From Bacillota bacterium (GTDB lineage: Bacteria > Eremiobacterota > SpSt-956 > JAKJGF01): 43,255 bases of DNA. The position numbers and the translations under genes were made by a program. The stretch spans positions 1 to 43,255 of the forward strand of contig JAKPQU010000032.1 in NCBI GenBank assembly GCA_029555925.1, in the 5' to 3' direction. Shown piece after piece: positions 1-8,128 of this stretch. Every line of letters begins with the position of its first letter. Positions within the stretch are counted from its first letter, which is position 1. The notes beneath the pieces are model-generated. The model was not told the DNA's origin and ran no database searches. It saw only the letters and a list, made by a program, of their open reading frames with translations.

Positions 1-4
1 AAAC

Positions 5-148
5 GTTCCAGTTTAGATTTTTTTCGGAGGAGCATCAGGCAGGCAGACAGTATTTACCTATTATTCAAATTGTTCAGTTTAATTAAAGCAATTTGGTATA
101 AGCTCTGATAAATATGCCTGTTCCAGTTTAGATTTTTTTCGGAGGAGC
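5..148. repeat. 29-bp direct repeat pair
   Basis: A 29-bp sequence containing the core CGGAGGAGC occurs identically at 5-33 and 120-148, 115 bp apart, and the bases after each copy (agaca/aggca-type) are also alike. No reading frame is carried. This lies in the 446-bp gene-free stretch at the left edge, which otherwise holds the A1 repeat element and a terminator. It may be the remnant of a tandem duplication or of an element reaching past the window edge; I do not recognise it. Confidence 0.7.
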
Positions 149-180
149 GCCAGACAGGCAAAGCCAGGAGATTTATAATA

Positions 181-285
181 CTATTGACCTGAGCATAAGC
201 ATATAATAAAGGTCTTTCTCCAGTCACGCGTTACGCGTTACGCGTCACGAGAGCAGTTATGTATTATTTATGCTCACCTCAATAA
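181..285 (+). repeat. Family A MITE-like element, copy A1
   Basis: A roughly 105-bp intergenic element. The left arm contains CTGAGCATAAGCAT and the right arm GTATTATTTATGCTCACCT, which are imperfect inverted copies of each other. Between them lies a 28-bp core of four heptamers (223-250) rich in ACGCGT. It matches copies at 11995-12098 (inverted), 16950-17054 and 35929-36033. It carries no coding sequence, which suggests a non-autonomous element or a structured BIME-like repeat. Confidence 0.8.
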
Positions 286-393
286 AATTGATAGCGAATT
301 GGTATTACACACGGGGTAATATAATAAGAAGCGATAGCTCCGAAGCAATCTTTCTACAGGTTACCGTCATCTATAAATAGGAAAAATAAAAAA

Positions 394-423
394 GATTACC
401 GGAACAGCACCATCCCGGTAATC
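394..423 (-). terminator. Intrinsic terminator of the PhnD-like gene
   Basis: Read on the minus strand, a 9-bp perfect stem (GATTACCGG / CCGGTAATC) with a 12-nt loop is followed by a T-run (TTTTTTATTTTT). It lies just 3' of the substrate-binding lipoprotein gene, where a rho-independent terminator is expected. Confidence 0.85.
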
Positions 424-446
424 CTCTTAATCCCGTTAATCCCGGT

Positions 447-1391
447 TTATTTTTCCACAATAGTCAATCCCATTTGATCAATAGCTTTTCTGGCACGTCT
501 TATTGGCTCATAGTCCTTATCAGATGCGTCTATATAGCCTTTAATTTTAAATATATCGAGCACATTTTTTGTCTCCGGTTTATCTGCTGCGCTGATTTTA
601 AGAAATGCTTCTTTTATCTTTTTCACCTGGTCTGAAGGCATATTCGCTCTTACTGTAATAGGAGCTGTCGGTATAGAGTCGGATTCCTTTATGACTATAA
701 CATCACCAAGACGTTTGTCTGTAGCTTTTGTAAAAGCATAATTGGATATGCCGGCACCATCTACATAACCGTTATATACAGCCAGGAAAGCAGAATCATG
801 GTTGCCTGTAAATCTGACCTCTGAGAAAAATTTCAAATCCTTGACTCCTGCATCGGCAAGCATTAAAACAGGCAGAAGATACCCCGACGTAGACTCTCTG
901 TCAGTAAAAGCAAATTTTTTCCCTTTAAGCTGGGATATTTTTTTTATACCGCTGTCTTTTCTTACGATAATATAACTCTTATAAAAAGGGGTTGATGAAG
1001 ATTGAGGCATTGGTTTTACAAGAGCATAGGCTCCTGATTTATCATGAGCTTTTATATAGACAAGGGGGCCCGTATTGGCAAGGTCTATATCTCCGTTACT
1101 CAGTCCGTCTATAATTTCTTTATAAGATTTCTTTATCTCAAGATTGACGGGTATGCCGGTTTGTTCTGCAATATAATCGGCAAGAGACTGAAAAGCTTCT
1201 ATGAGCTTCAATTCACTTTCATATGGTATACAGGCAAAAATAATAGGTTTCTGAGCTGTATTGACTGAAGGGGATTTTACGGATTCAGGAGATGAAACAG
1301 GTGTGGGAGTATTTATTTCCCGGTCATTCTTACAGGATGAGAAACAGATAATCACAAAAAGAAGAAAGAAAACTGAAAATTTTATATTCAT
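447..1391 (-). CDS. PhnD-like phosphate/phosphonate substrate-binding lipoprotein
   Basis: Predicted extracytoplasmic solute-binding lipoprotein. The N-terminus is a hydrophobic signal ending in a lipobox, FSSC, with Cys20 as the lipidation site. A Pro/Ser/Thr-rich linker follows to about residue 47, then a periplasmic-binding fold. The segments YIAEQTGIPVNL, GDIDLANTGPLVY and LKGKKFAFTDRESTSGYLLP are characteristic of the PhnD family (phosphate/phosphite/phosphonate ABC transporters). Length (314 aa) is normal. A GGGAG ribosome site lies 8 nt before the ATG. No permease or ATPase partner is in the window, so it may be an orphan receptor or work with a distant transporter. The family is fairly secure; the true ligand is unknown, because PhnD-like proteins also act as sensor domains and bind other anions. 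Confidence 0.8.
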   Translation of the reverse strand: MNIKFSVFFLLFVIICFSSCKNDREINTPTPVSSPESVKSPSVNTAQKPIIFACIPYESELKLIEAFQSLADYIAEQTGIPVNLEIKKSYKEIIDGLSNGDIDLANTGPLVYIKAHDKSGAYALVKPMPQSSSTPFYKSYIIVRKDSGIKKISQLKGKKFAFTDRESTSGYLLPVLMLADAGVKDLKFFSEVRFTGNHDSAFLAVYNGYVDGAGISNYAFTKATDKRLGDVIVIKESDSIPTAPITVRANMPSDQVKKIKEAFLKISAADKPETKNVLDIFKIKGYIDASDKDYEPIRRARKAIDQMGLTIVEK

Positions 1392-1470
1392 TAAAACATC
1401 TCCCGGTTATATTTTTTCCATGGAAAATTATACTTCGTTAGTTCAACAGGAATTCCTCTATAAAACTATA

Positions 1471-1500
1471 AATAAATAAGCCCTTCTGGGCTTATTTATT
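1471..1500 (-). terminator. Intrinsic terminator of the 418-aa gene
   Basis: A 13-bp perfect stem (AATAAATAAGCCC with its complement) and 4-nt loop lies 27 bp beyond the stop of the hypothetical gene at 1528-2784. Its A/T-rich flanks give a U-rich tail on either strand, so it may also block read-through from the other direction. Confidence 0.8.
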
Positions 1501-1527
1501 TATACAAAGAGATTATTTTTCATAATC

Positions 1528-2784
1528 CTATTTCTTTTCCGATTTTTCGTTGCCATCTTTTTTCTTCTCTTCTTCAGGAAGAATATTGGCAAACATTTTC
1601 AATTCATCCAGTCCGTTAATAACGTTAGACTCACCGTATTCGGAAAAATACTCATGAGGGCCAAATACAGGTATATTAATAGTATTGACCTTTTCCTGCT
1701 GTAACACTACAGGTTTATCTGTAAGCACTCTGTCAAGTGCTTCAAAAGAACTTATTTCTTCACCTACAAGAGCACTCTTACCGCCCTTTATACCACCTGC
1801 TATACCGGCTCCGAGGCCGCCTGCTGCAGCAGCTGCGGCTATACCGTTAAGTCCAAGTAATGCAGAAGAAGCCAGTTGCTGTGCAACAATGCCGCTGACA
1901 CCGCCTATTATTGCTCCCACCCCTGCTCCGACTAAAGCCCATGTAGTTCCTTTAGATAAAGTTCCTTTTATAACTCTCCAGACTTTGCCATCTTCTTCAT
2001 TTTTCATAATTTTCCAGGGGTAATTACTGCCGACTGTTTGAATAAATTTACTCATACTTTTTGCTGCTTCACTTACATTGTTTCCCCTGGATACAGGTAT
2101 ATCGGAATCATATAATTCTGTAAGCAATTTTAATTCGCCGAAATTATGAATTGCTACGGGAGCGCCGAAAGGGACTTCATGACCTGCAGGTTTTGCAACA
2201 ATATTTGCATTCTTTGCAAATTGAGTGGCAGCTACAACAGAGGCAGCGCCGGGAGCAGCAACGCTTGCCACAGTGGCAAGAGCGGTTGGAGAAAGATCCA
2301 GCTTCTTTACTCTCATAGGCTGCATCAGAATCTCTTCTCCCTGAGAAAGTCTTCTGGCAGCTTCCATCAGGGAAATGTCTTTGCCTTTATCTCTGAAACC
2401 ACCGGGCTTTTTCAGTCTCCACGGATACCCTGCATTAAGGCATTTTTCCGTAAAATAACCGAGCATCTTAAAGCCCTCTTCTTTTGAAATATTGGAATAT
2501 GCTTCAGAAGAATCCAGGTGTAGCTGAAGTTCACCTTTCAGGCCTGTCCTGTTTTTAATCTGTTCTATCTGTTTTTCCGTCTGATCATTTTTCTTCTTTA
2601 ATTCCTGAAGCGTTACCGCCATATCAGAAAGTTGCTTCTGTAATTTAGCAACCTCACTCTCATCTGGTTTCACAGAAACTGTATCCTGAGGATTTGTGCT
2701 TTCAGTTTTTTCATCTTTATTGGTAAACTCGATCTCGATCTTACCTGTTACAAGACGGGAAGGAGAAGGGCTGTTAATCTTCAT
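1528..2784 (-). CDS. Hypothetical protein with coiled coil and glycine-rich hydrophobic segment
   Basis: I do not recognise this 418-aa protein. Visible layout: an acidic N-terminus; a coiled coil at about 44-76 (LQKQLSDMAVTLQELKKK); a polar region; an Ala-rich hydrophobic stretch near 165-190; and a strongly Gly/Ala-rich hydrophobic region at about 285-340 (GAGVGAIIGGVSG, AAAAAGGLGAGIAGG) of the glycine-zipper kind, which could insert in membranes or oligomerise. The tail is Lys/Glu-rich. There is no signal peptide. Translation starts after a clear GGAGGT site. A decayed fragment homologous to its last ~60 residues lies directly upstream (2800-2976), so this gene belonged to a tandem pair. 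The glycine-zipper theme recurs in the four paralogues at 24.9-28.5 kb, but the sequences are not obviously related. Confidence 0.75.
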   Translation of the reverse strand: MKINSPSPSRLVTGKIEIEFTNKDEKTESTNPQDTVSVKPDESEVAKLQKQLSDMAVTLQELKKKNDQTEKQIEQIKNRTGLKGELQLHLDSSEAYSNISKEEGFKMLGYFTEKCLNAGYPWRLKKPGGFRDKGKDISLMEAARRLSQGEEILMQPMRVKKLDLSPTALATVASVAAPGAASVVAATQFAKNANIVAKPAGHEVPFGAPVAIHNFGELKLLTELYDSDIPVSRGNNVSEAAKSMSKFIQTVGSNYPWKIMKNEEDGKVWRVIKGTLSKGTTWALVGAGVGAIIGGVSGIVAQQLASSALLGLNGIAAAAAAGGLGAGIAGGIKGGKSALVGEEISSFEALDRVLTDKPVVLQQEKVNTINIPVFGPHEYFSEYGESNVINGLDELKMFANILPEEEKKKDGNEKSEKK

Positions 2785-2799
2785 TCAATATCTACCTCC

Positions 2800-2976
2800 T
2801 TATTTATTACCGGCTTTTTCAAAATTTTCGTCCGGCAATATCTTAGAAAATAACTTGAGCTGTTCTGCTCCTGTAATTATGTTCTGTTCTTCATAATCTT
2901 CTAAATAACTAATTGTTCCCAGGACAGGTATTCCTATTCCCCTTAGCTCCTGGTTCTGCAAAATAATAGATTTACC
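2800..2976 (-). pseudogene. Decayed C-terminal remnant of a paralogue of the 418-aa protein
   Basis: The minus strand here reads 58 codons to a TAA with no ATG. The product aligns with the C-terminus of the neighbouring 418-aa protein: IILQNQE against VVLQQEK, GIPVLG against NIPVFG, and ITGAEQLKLFSKILPDE against INGLDELKMFANILPEE. An in-frame TAA immediately precedes the homologous stretch. This is therefore the leftover 3' end of a tandem duplicate whose 5' part is gone. The 320-bp interval 2785-3105 otherwise holds only AT-rich sequence and a weak hairpin. Confidence 0.75.
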
Positions 2977-3078
2977 TTAGAGAGTCCATATCATTCCTTA
3001 CAATTTTATTTTAAACCTAAAAGAAAATAAAATAAAGATATAAACAAAAAAATTCTGTTAAAATTTTGTTAACTTTTA

Positions 3079-3105
3079 GACAGGAATTTCATATAAATCC
3101 CTGTC
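3079..3105 (-). terminator. Possible terminator of the tldE-tldD operon
   Basis: A stem of 11 bp with one mismatch (GACAGGGATTT / AAATTCCTGTC on the minus strand, loop ATATG) abuts the tldE stop codon. The following sequence is A/T-rich but lacks a long U-run, so terminator activity is uncertain. Confidence 0.45.
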
Positions 3106-4449
3106 CTATTTACCGCTTACCGTCATCTGAGATATTTTGATAGTAGGAGCAAATGTGCTGTCCATCATATAAAGATCGTTTCCTACTTCAACTATATTTT
3201 TAAACACATCCATAAAATTGGCTGAAATAGTAACCTGAGACACAGGATGAGAAAATTCTCCTTTTTCTATCCAGAATCCCTCTGCACCTACGGAATAATC
3301 GCCTGTAGCTTCATTCAATCCCGCTCCCATAGTGGAAGTAACATAAAGGCCTCCGTCTATACCTTTAATTATATCATCAGGACTCGTATCTCCCTTATCT
3401 ATATATAGATTCGTAGTGGAAATATATGGTACAGTAGAATAACTTCTGGCAGCATTACCGGTTGTTTTTGTCTTCATCTTCCTTGCATAAAATGTATCAA
3501 ATAAATAATTCTTCAGAATTCCCTTTTCAATAAGATATTTCTTGCAGGTCGGTACGCCTTCTCCGTCAAAAGGAGATGAACCGGGGCCTTTTTTTATCAA
3601 TCCGTCATCTATAAGATTTACCTTGTCAGAGGCAACCTGCTGTCCTAATTTATCTACAAGAAAGGAATTTTTTCTATAAATACTATTCCCTCCCAGGCAT
3701 GTACCGAGCGACGTGCAGAGAGAAGCTGTTTCAAGGGGTGAAAAAACTACAGGCACAACCTGAGTCTTTACAGGTTTCGCTCCGAGCATTTTCACTGCTT
3801 TTTCTGCGGCTGTGACTCCAACTTCTTCAGGTGAAGCAAGTTCATCGAAATAACGCTTCATAGAATACCAGAAAGACATCTGTTTTTCATTACCATCTTC
3901 TGCAAGTGGTAAACAGGCTATATAACAATAGGTATCTTTTTTCTGAAGACTTACACCGCTTGAATTAACAAGAAAGGTGGAACCGGCCCAGTCAAAAAAA
4001 GTTGAAGATTTAAACCTCTTGATTCTTCTGTCATAACCCTTTGCCGCTTCTTCCATTTTTCTTGTAATTTCTATCTTTTTTTCCGTTGGAATGGTTAAAA
4101 TTTTCTCATCATATATCTCTAAATCATCAGAAACAGGCACATCCTTTGAAGGGAGTCCGTTACATTCATCTGCATCGCTGTATTCTGCTATAACGACAAG
4201 ATCATTTAACAGTTTTTCCAGGCCCTCCATATTAAAATCAGAGGTATAGCCAAAGGCAAGTTTTTTATTTTTAAAAATTCTGAGGCCCAGTCCTTTGCTG
4301 CCTGCCTGTTTCAGGGTTTCTACCTCTCCGTCTTTTATTTCCAGTTTAAACTGTCTTCCTTCTTCAACGTAGACCTCTGCCTGATCACAGCCGGCCTTTA
4401 ATGATTTTTTTACCAGTTCATGTGCAAATTCTAAATAATCTTTATACAT
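3106..4449 (-). CDS. tldE: TldE/PmbA-family metallopeptidase partner subunit
   Basis: Member of the TldD/PmbA (U62) family. In characterised systems TldD and TldE form a heterodimeric protease that trims unfolded peptides, for example the microcin B17 precursor; TldE lacks the zinc site. Here the 447-aa product has the family N-terminus (AEVYVEEGRQFKLEIKDGEVE, GSKGLGLRIF) and C-terminal features (YSTVPYISTTNLYIDKGD, DYSVGAEGFWIEKGE), but no HExxxH, as expected for TldE. The ATG overlaps the end of tldD by 8 bp, with AGGAGG inside the tldD tail, so the two are translationally coupled. Unlike its partner it has no signal peptide, which is odd if they form one complex. Confidence 0.88.
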   Translation of the reverse strand: MYKDYLEFAHELVKKSLKAGCDQAEVYVEEGRQFKLEIKDGEVETLKQAGSKGLGLRIFKNKKLAFGYTSDFNMEGLEKLLNDLVVIAEYSDADECNGLPSKDVPVSDDLEIYDEKILTIPTEKKIEITRKMEEAAKGYDRRIKRFKSSTFFDWAGSTFLVNSSGVSLQKKDTYCYIACLPLAEDGNEKQMSFWYSMKRYFDELASPEEVGVTAAEKAVKMLGAKPVKTQVVPVVFSPLETASLCTSLGTCLGGNSIYRKNSFLVDKLGQQVASDKVNLIDDGLIKKGPGSSPFDGEGVPTCKKYLIEKGILKNYLFDTFYARKMKTKTTGNAARSYSTVPYISTTNLYIDKGDTSPDDIIKGIDGGLYVTSTMGAGLNEATGDYSVGAEGFWIEKGEFSHPVSQVTISANFMDVFKNIVEVGNDLYMMDSTFAPTIKISQMTVSGK

Positions 4450-6001
4450 TTGTGCCTCCTACTGTTAACTCTGAAATCTTAATGGTAGGTATACCAAATC
4501 CTACAGGAACACTCTGACCGTCCTTACCGCAGGTAAAAAAGGAAGGAGCAAGAGAAAAATCATTCCCGACCATAGTAATCTTTGATAAAACATCCAGACC
4601 GTTTCCTATAAGAGTTGCGCCTTTTACGGGCTTCCCTATTTTGCCGTTTTCTATGACATATCCTTCATCGACATAAAACATAAAATCTCCTGCTGAAATA
4701 TCAACCTGTCCGTTGGTCATAGCTTTTGCATAAAAACCCTTTTTCACGGAACCTATTAACTCTTCAGGAGGAATGGAACCGTTTGCCATTATGGTATTGG
4801 TCATTCTCGGAACAGGAGCGTATTTAAAAGATTCCCTTCTGCCGTTTCCCGTGATATTCATACCCATAAGTCCTGCATTTAATCGATCCTGCATATAATT
4901 TTTTAATATGCCACGTTCCACAAGAACTGTTTTATTCGAAGCATTTCCTTCATCATCTATATTTATTGTACCGTTCTGTGCCGGTGTAATTGTTCCGTCA
5001 TCATATATACTTACAAATTCTTCTGCTACCTTCTGCCCCAGACGTCCTGAAAAGGCTGAAAGGTTTTTTCTATTAAAATCTGCCTCCATACCATGACCTA
5101 TGGCTTCATGAAGTAATATACCGCCATAGGGACTTCCAATGACCACTTCCATAGGCCCTGCAGGAGCAGGTTCTGCATGGAGATTCACGAGGGCTCTTTT
5201 TACGGCTATTTCAACTATAGATTCGGGGGTCACTCTATCAAAAAATTCAAAGCCGACACATCCGCCGTCACCGTAAAAAATAGATTGCTTTTTATCTCCT
5301 TCTTCTGCAACTACCATAACCCAGAAAAGTATATTATTCTGTTTATCTTTAAGAATTTTACCTTCACTATGAGCTATCATAATGTCTTTCGATGATTCGG
5401 AATAACCTGCCCTGACCTTTTTTATCCTTTTATCCATACCATATGCTGCTTCATTTGCTCTTTTTAATAACTCCAGTTTTTTGCTTATTTCAACCTGATC
5501 CGGATAAACTTTAATAGAATAGTAATCAGGTACAGTCTGAGGAGTTACAGAATAAGCTTTTTCACTTCCCTTTCCGGAAGCTATATTTGACGCCACTTCT
5601 GCGGCATTGCACAGGCTCGTAAAAGATAGATCATCTGAATAGGCATAACCAGTTCTCTCACCGGAAAGAACTCTTATACCGACACCTCTCGAGTAACCTA
5701 TCTGTGTGGACTGTATCTTTCCTTCCTGTAATTTTATGGAACTCTCTTTTGAATTTTCAAAATAGATCTCTCCAAAATCCCCCTTTTTCTTCATTGCTAT
5801 GGACAGGATATGAGATATTTCTTTCTCACCTAAAAATTCTTGAGGAGAAATAGCTTCTGCCATTATACTGCGGGGACTGAGAATAATTCCTCCCAGTGAC
5901 GCAGTGGCAAGCAATATACCGCCGCTTTTCAAAAAATCACGCCTGTCTATTTTGTTACTGCCAAACAATTTATTCACTCCTTGTTTTATAGTGTATTTCA
6001 T
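4442..6001 (-). CDS. tldD: TldD-family zinc metallopeptidase with twin-arginine signal
   Basis: TldD metallopeptidase, the catalytic partner of TldE. The zinc motif HEAIGH lies near residue 299 and a conserved Cys (FFTCGKDG, near 496) fits the third ligand position. At 519 aa it is longer than E. coli TldD because of an N-terminal extension with a twin-arginine-like signal, DRRDFLKSGG followed by a hydrophobic stretch (ILLATASLGGIIL). This suggests Tat export, whereas classical TldD is cytoplasmic. The start ATG and codons for MKYTI lie inside an arm of repeat element B1. The same five codons begin the M29 gene at 22530, which also sits on a B element, so the first residues may be element-derived. 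A weak AGGA lies 5 nt upstream. The original start may have been further in, but must precede the RR motif. Confidence 0.9.
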   Translation of the reverse strand: MKYTIKQGVNKLFGSNKIDRRDFLKSGGILLATASLGGIILSPRSIMAEAISPQEFLGEKEISHILSIAMKKKGDFGEIYFENSKESSIKLQEGKIQSTQIGYSRGVGIRVLSGERTGYAYSDDLSFTSLCNAAEVASNIASGKGSEKAYSVTPQTVPDYYSIKVYPDQVEISKKLELLKRANEAAYGMDKRIKKVRAGYSESSKDIMIAHSEGKILKDKQNNILFWVMVVAEEGDKKQSIFYGDGGCVGFEFFDRVTPESIVEIAVKRALVNLHAEPAPAGPMEVVIGSPYGGILLHEAIGHGMEADFNRKNLSAFSGRLGQKVAEEFVSIYDDGTITPAQNGTINIDDEGNASNKTVLVERGILKNYMQDRLNAGLMGMNITGNGRRESFKYAPVPRMTNTIMANGSIPPEELIGSVKKGFYAKAMTNGQVDISAGDFMFYVDEGYVIENGKIGKPVKGATLIGNGLDVLSKITMVGNDFSLAPSFFTCGKDGQSVPVGFGIPTIKISELTVGGTNV

Positions 6002-6116
6002 AAATTCCTGGAATTTAAGTGGTTGTGACGCGTAACGTGTAACGCGTCACGGGTTTAATCTCTGCGCATCACGCATTACGCTTTACGCATTACGAGGTTT
6101 ATGAAACTAACTATAA
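5986..6116 (-). repeat. Family B MITE-like element, copy B1
   Basis: An element of about 131 bp. Arms at 5986-6003 and 6099-6116 are 18-bp inverted repeats matching at 15 positions (arm core TAGTGTATTTCATAA). Between them are a GTGACGC-type heptamer array (6025-6052) and a GCATTAC-type array (6066-6093). A second full copy is at 22515-22654 and a partial inverted copy at 12206-12290. The left arm overlaps the first codons of tldD. Confidence 0.8.
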
Positions 6117-6164
6117 TATGAATTATTCCAGTAATCATTTCTAGTAAACTATAATTATTCCTAT

Positions 6165-8081
6165 CTACTTATACACAATAAATAAGGAAATATAAGAATT
6201 TTTTTTAAACACGACATGATGGCCCCGTTTTTTCAGTAAAGAAGAAATAAGTGTATAATTATTACCAGGTATCAGAACAAGGGCTGTCCTGTCAAGCAAT
6301 CTCTCCACCTCTTCCACAAGGGATTTATCTATTTCCTTATGTTCATCACATATACCAAGACGTATTCTATCTTCCAGCATATTTACAGTAAAACCTTTAT
6401 ATAATCTTGCTTTTTCAAGAAGAAGTAAATCCAGGGAACCTGCTATTCTACAATCTAATATAGATGCAACTGATACGGAACATGGGATTAAATTCACTTC
6501 ATTCAGAATAAAAATCTTCTGAACAGTACCAAGCCTCTTTTTCTCTTTATAAAAAAGATTATCTCCATTGTAATAAATAACTGTTACTATTAAAAAAACA
6601 GCAATTATATGCAGGTATATCCGGGGTATATCAAGGTTTTTCAACATCTGCCAGAATTCCCAGAAACCAAAAGATATAAATAATGTTACCGGTATGGTAA
6701 GTAAAAAAGTACGATGGGAATCCACACGATTCGTAAGAAGAATGGGAATGGTAATAATGATCAGCCATGCCAGTGGTGCGGCATGTTTCCAGTCCTTTAT
6801 CCTTCTCCCTGAATGGCAGAGACCGAAAATAAGAAAAGGGAAAAAAGGAACATAATAAAGAGGCAGTTTCGGAGGATCTCCATCTAAAATAGTCATATTA
6901 TCCACTCCACCGGGGTTTATTGAAAAGAGCGGTGAAATACAATAAAAATACTGCGGTATATTTGCTCTGAGCACAGCATATAATAATTCTATTTTATTGT
7001 GAAAGGTCAATTTGCTATGTTCAATAGGTCTTCCAAGATATTCTTTTATATAATAGTCATCTTTACAAAAATTAAAATACTGTTCACCTCTTGCATTAAA
7101 AAAACATGCTGTTGTATTGAAGTGCTTTTCAATAAAAAAAATAGAAAATCCTGTTACAAAAATCAAAATCACAGCAAATAACTTTTCCTGTGGCATATGC
7201 CTCCTGTTATAGAAAGTAAAAATTAAAATCTGACATAGAAGTAACATTACGAAAAGCCTGGCAGGAGAATAATGCAACGTGGCAATAAAGAGAATAAAAG
7301 CACATAATATACCCCTCCAGAGAGGAACAGCTCTGGCTTCAATCAATGTCCATACATCCAGAATGGCCAGAAGTGTAACTGTTACTGTTGCTGCCAAGGA
7401 TGTTCCGTATCTTCCGTAAAAAAGAACACCTGTATTTAATATAAACAAAAGTGATGCCAGAACACCTATGGAAGGCCCGTAAAAACGGCGGCCAATTATA
7501 AAGAACAACACAGCACTTAATAATGTAAATATAACAGAGGAAATACGAAGAGTCCATGGTGAGAAACCAAGAAACCTCAACAAACCATATGTCAGAGATC
7601 CATAGAGAAAACTGCGTGCACCGGAACTTACAAGACCATCATCCCATAAAAAACAACGGCCAATATAATGTTCTATACTGATATTATCAAAAAAAGCACG
7701 GCCAAAGTCTTCTGTTACCGTCTTTTCCCAGCAGAGCATTATGCCGGCATAAACACCTAAATCCTTCAATAAAAATATACATGACACTATAATCATAAGA
7801 ATAAGATAACATAGTGACACTTTATTTGAACCGCCATAATCTCCGGGGGATTTAAAGAAATAAGAGTGAATAAAAAACGATATGATGAGAAAAAATAATG
7901 ACATCCATATAATGATATATTGATATTTTACAGGAGAATATGGCAAAAATACTATAATAGCAAGAGATAGTAACACAGAAAAAATAAGAGAAAAAAAATC
8001 TCTAATTTTTTTATATTTAATTAAAGATAGTACAACTATAGATATAATTAATACATAGAGTGTGAGAGAATAAGATTTCAT
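6165..8081 (-). CDS. Multispanning membrane protein, GT39/ArnT-like glycosyltransferase
   Basis: A 638-aa protein with roughly eleven to twelve hydrophobic segments and a short soluble C-terminus. After the first membrane spans comes a luminal-type loop with acidic residues (CWEKTVTEDFGRAFF), then an arrangement typical of the GT-C clan (SPWTLRISSVIFTLLSAVLFFIIGRRFYGPSIGVLAS, shown here only as its general pattern), plus FYGRYGTSL and LHYSPARLFVML. Such enzymes transfer sugars from polyprenyl-phosphate donors to lipids or proteins on the outer face of the cytoplasmic membrane. No Shine-Dalgarno is visible before the ATG, and the gene follows the ABC exporter by 47 bp, so co-transcription is likely. 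Acceptor and sugar are unknown. Confidence 0.7.
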   Translation of the reverse strand: MKSYSLTLYVLIISIVVLSLIKYKKIRDFFSLIFSVLLSLAIIVFLPYSPVKYQYIIIWMSLFFLIISFFIHSYFFKSPGDYGGSNKVSLCYLILMIIVSCIFLLKDLGVYAGIMLCWEKTVTEDFGRAFFDNISIEHYIGRCFLWDDGLVSSGARSFLYGSLTYGLLRFLGFSPWTLRISSVIFTLLSAVLFFIIGRRFYGPSIGVLASLLFILNTGVLFYGRYGTSLAATVTVTLLAILDVWTLIEARAVPLWRGILCAFILFIATLHYSPARLFVMLLLCQILIFTFYNRRHMPQEKLFAVILIFVTGFSIFFIEKHFNTTACFFNARGEQYFNFCKDDYYIKEYLGRPIEHSKLTFHNKIELLYAVLRANIPQYFYCISPLFSINPGGVDNMTILDGDPPKLPLYYVPFFPFLIFGLCHSGRRIKDWKHAAPLAWLIIITIPILLTNRVDSHRTFLLTIPVTLFISFGFWEFWQMLKNLDIPRIYLHIIAVFLIVTVIYYNGDNLFYKEKKRLGTVQKIFILNEVNLIPCSVSVASILDCRIAGSLDLLLLEKARLYKGFTVNMLEDRIRLGICDEHKEIDKSLVEEVERLLDRTALVLIPGNNYTLISSLLKKRGHHVVFKKNSYISLFIVYK

Positions 8082-8128
8082 ATAATTTCAAAAGATAATG
8101 AGAAGAAAGCCCTTCAGAGAGAGTTCTA

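Noticed and set aside
223..250. CRISPR array
   Set aside because: The heptamer arrays have a 7-bp period and no unique 30-40-bp spacers; no cas genes are in the window.
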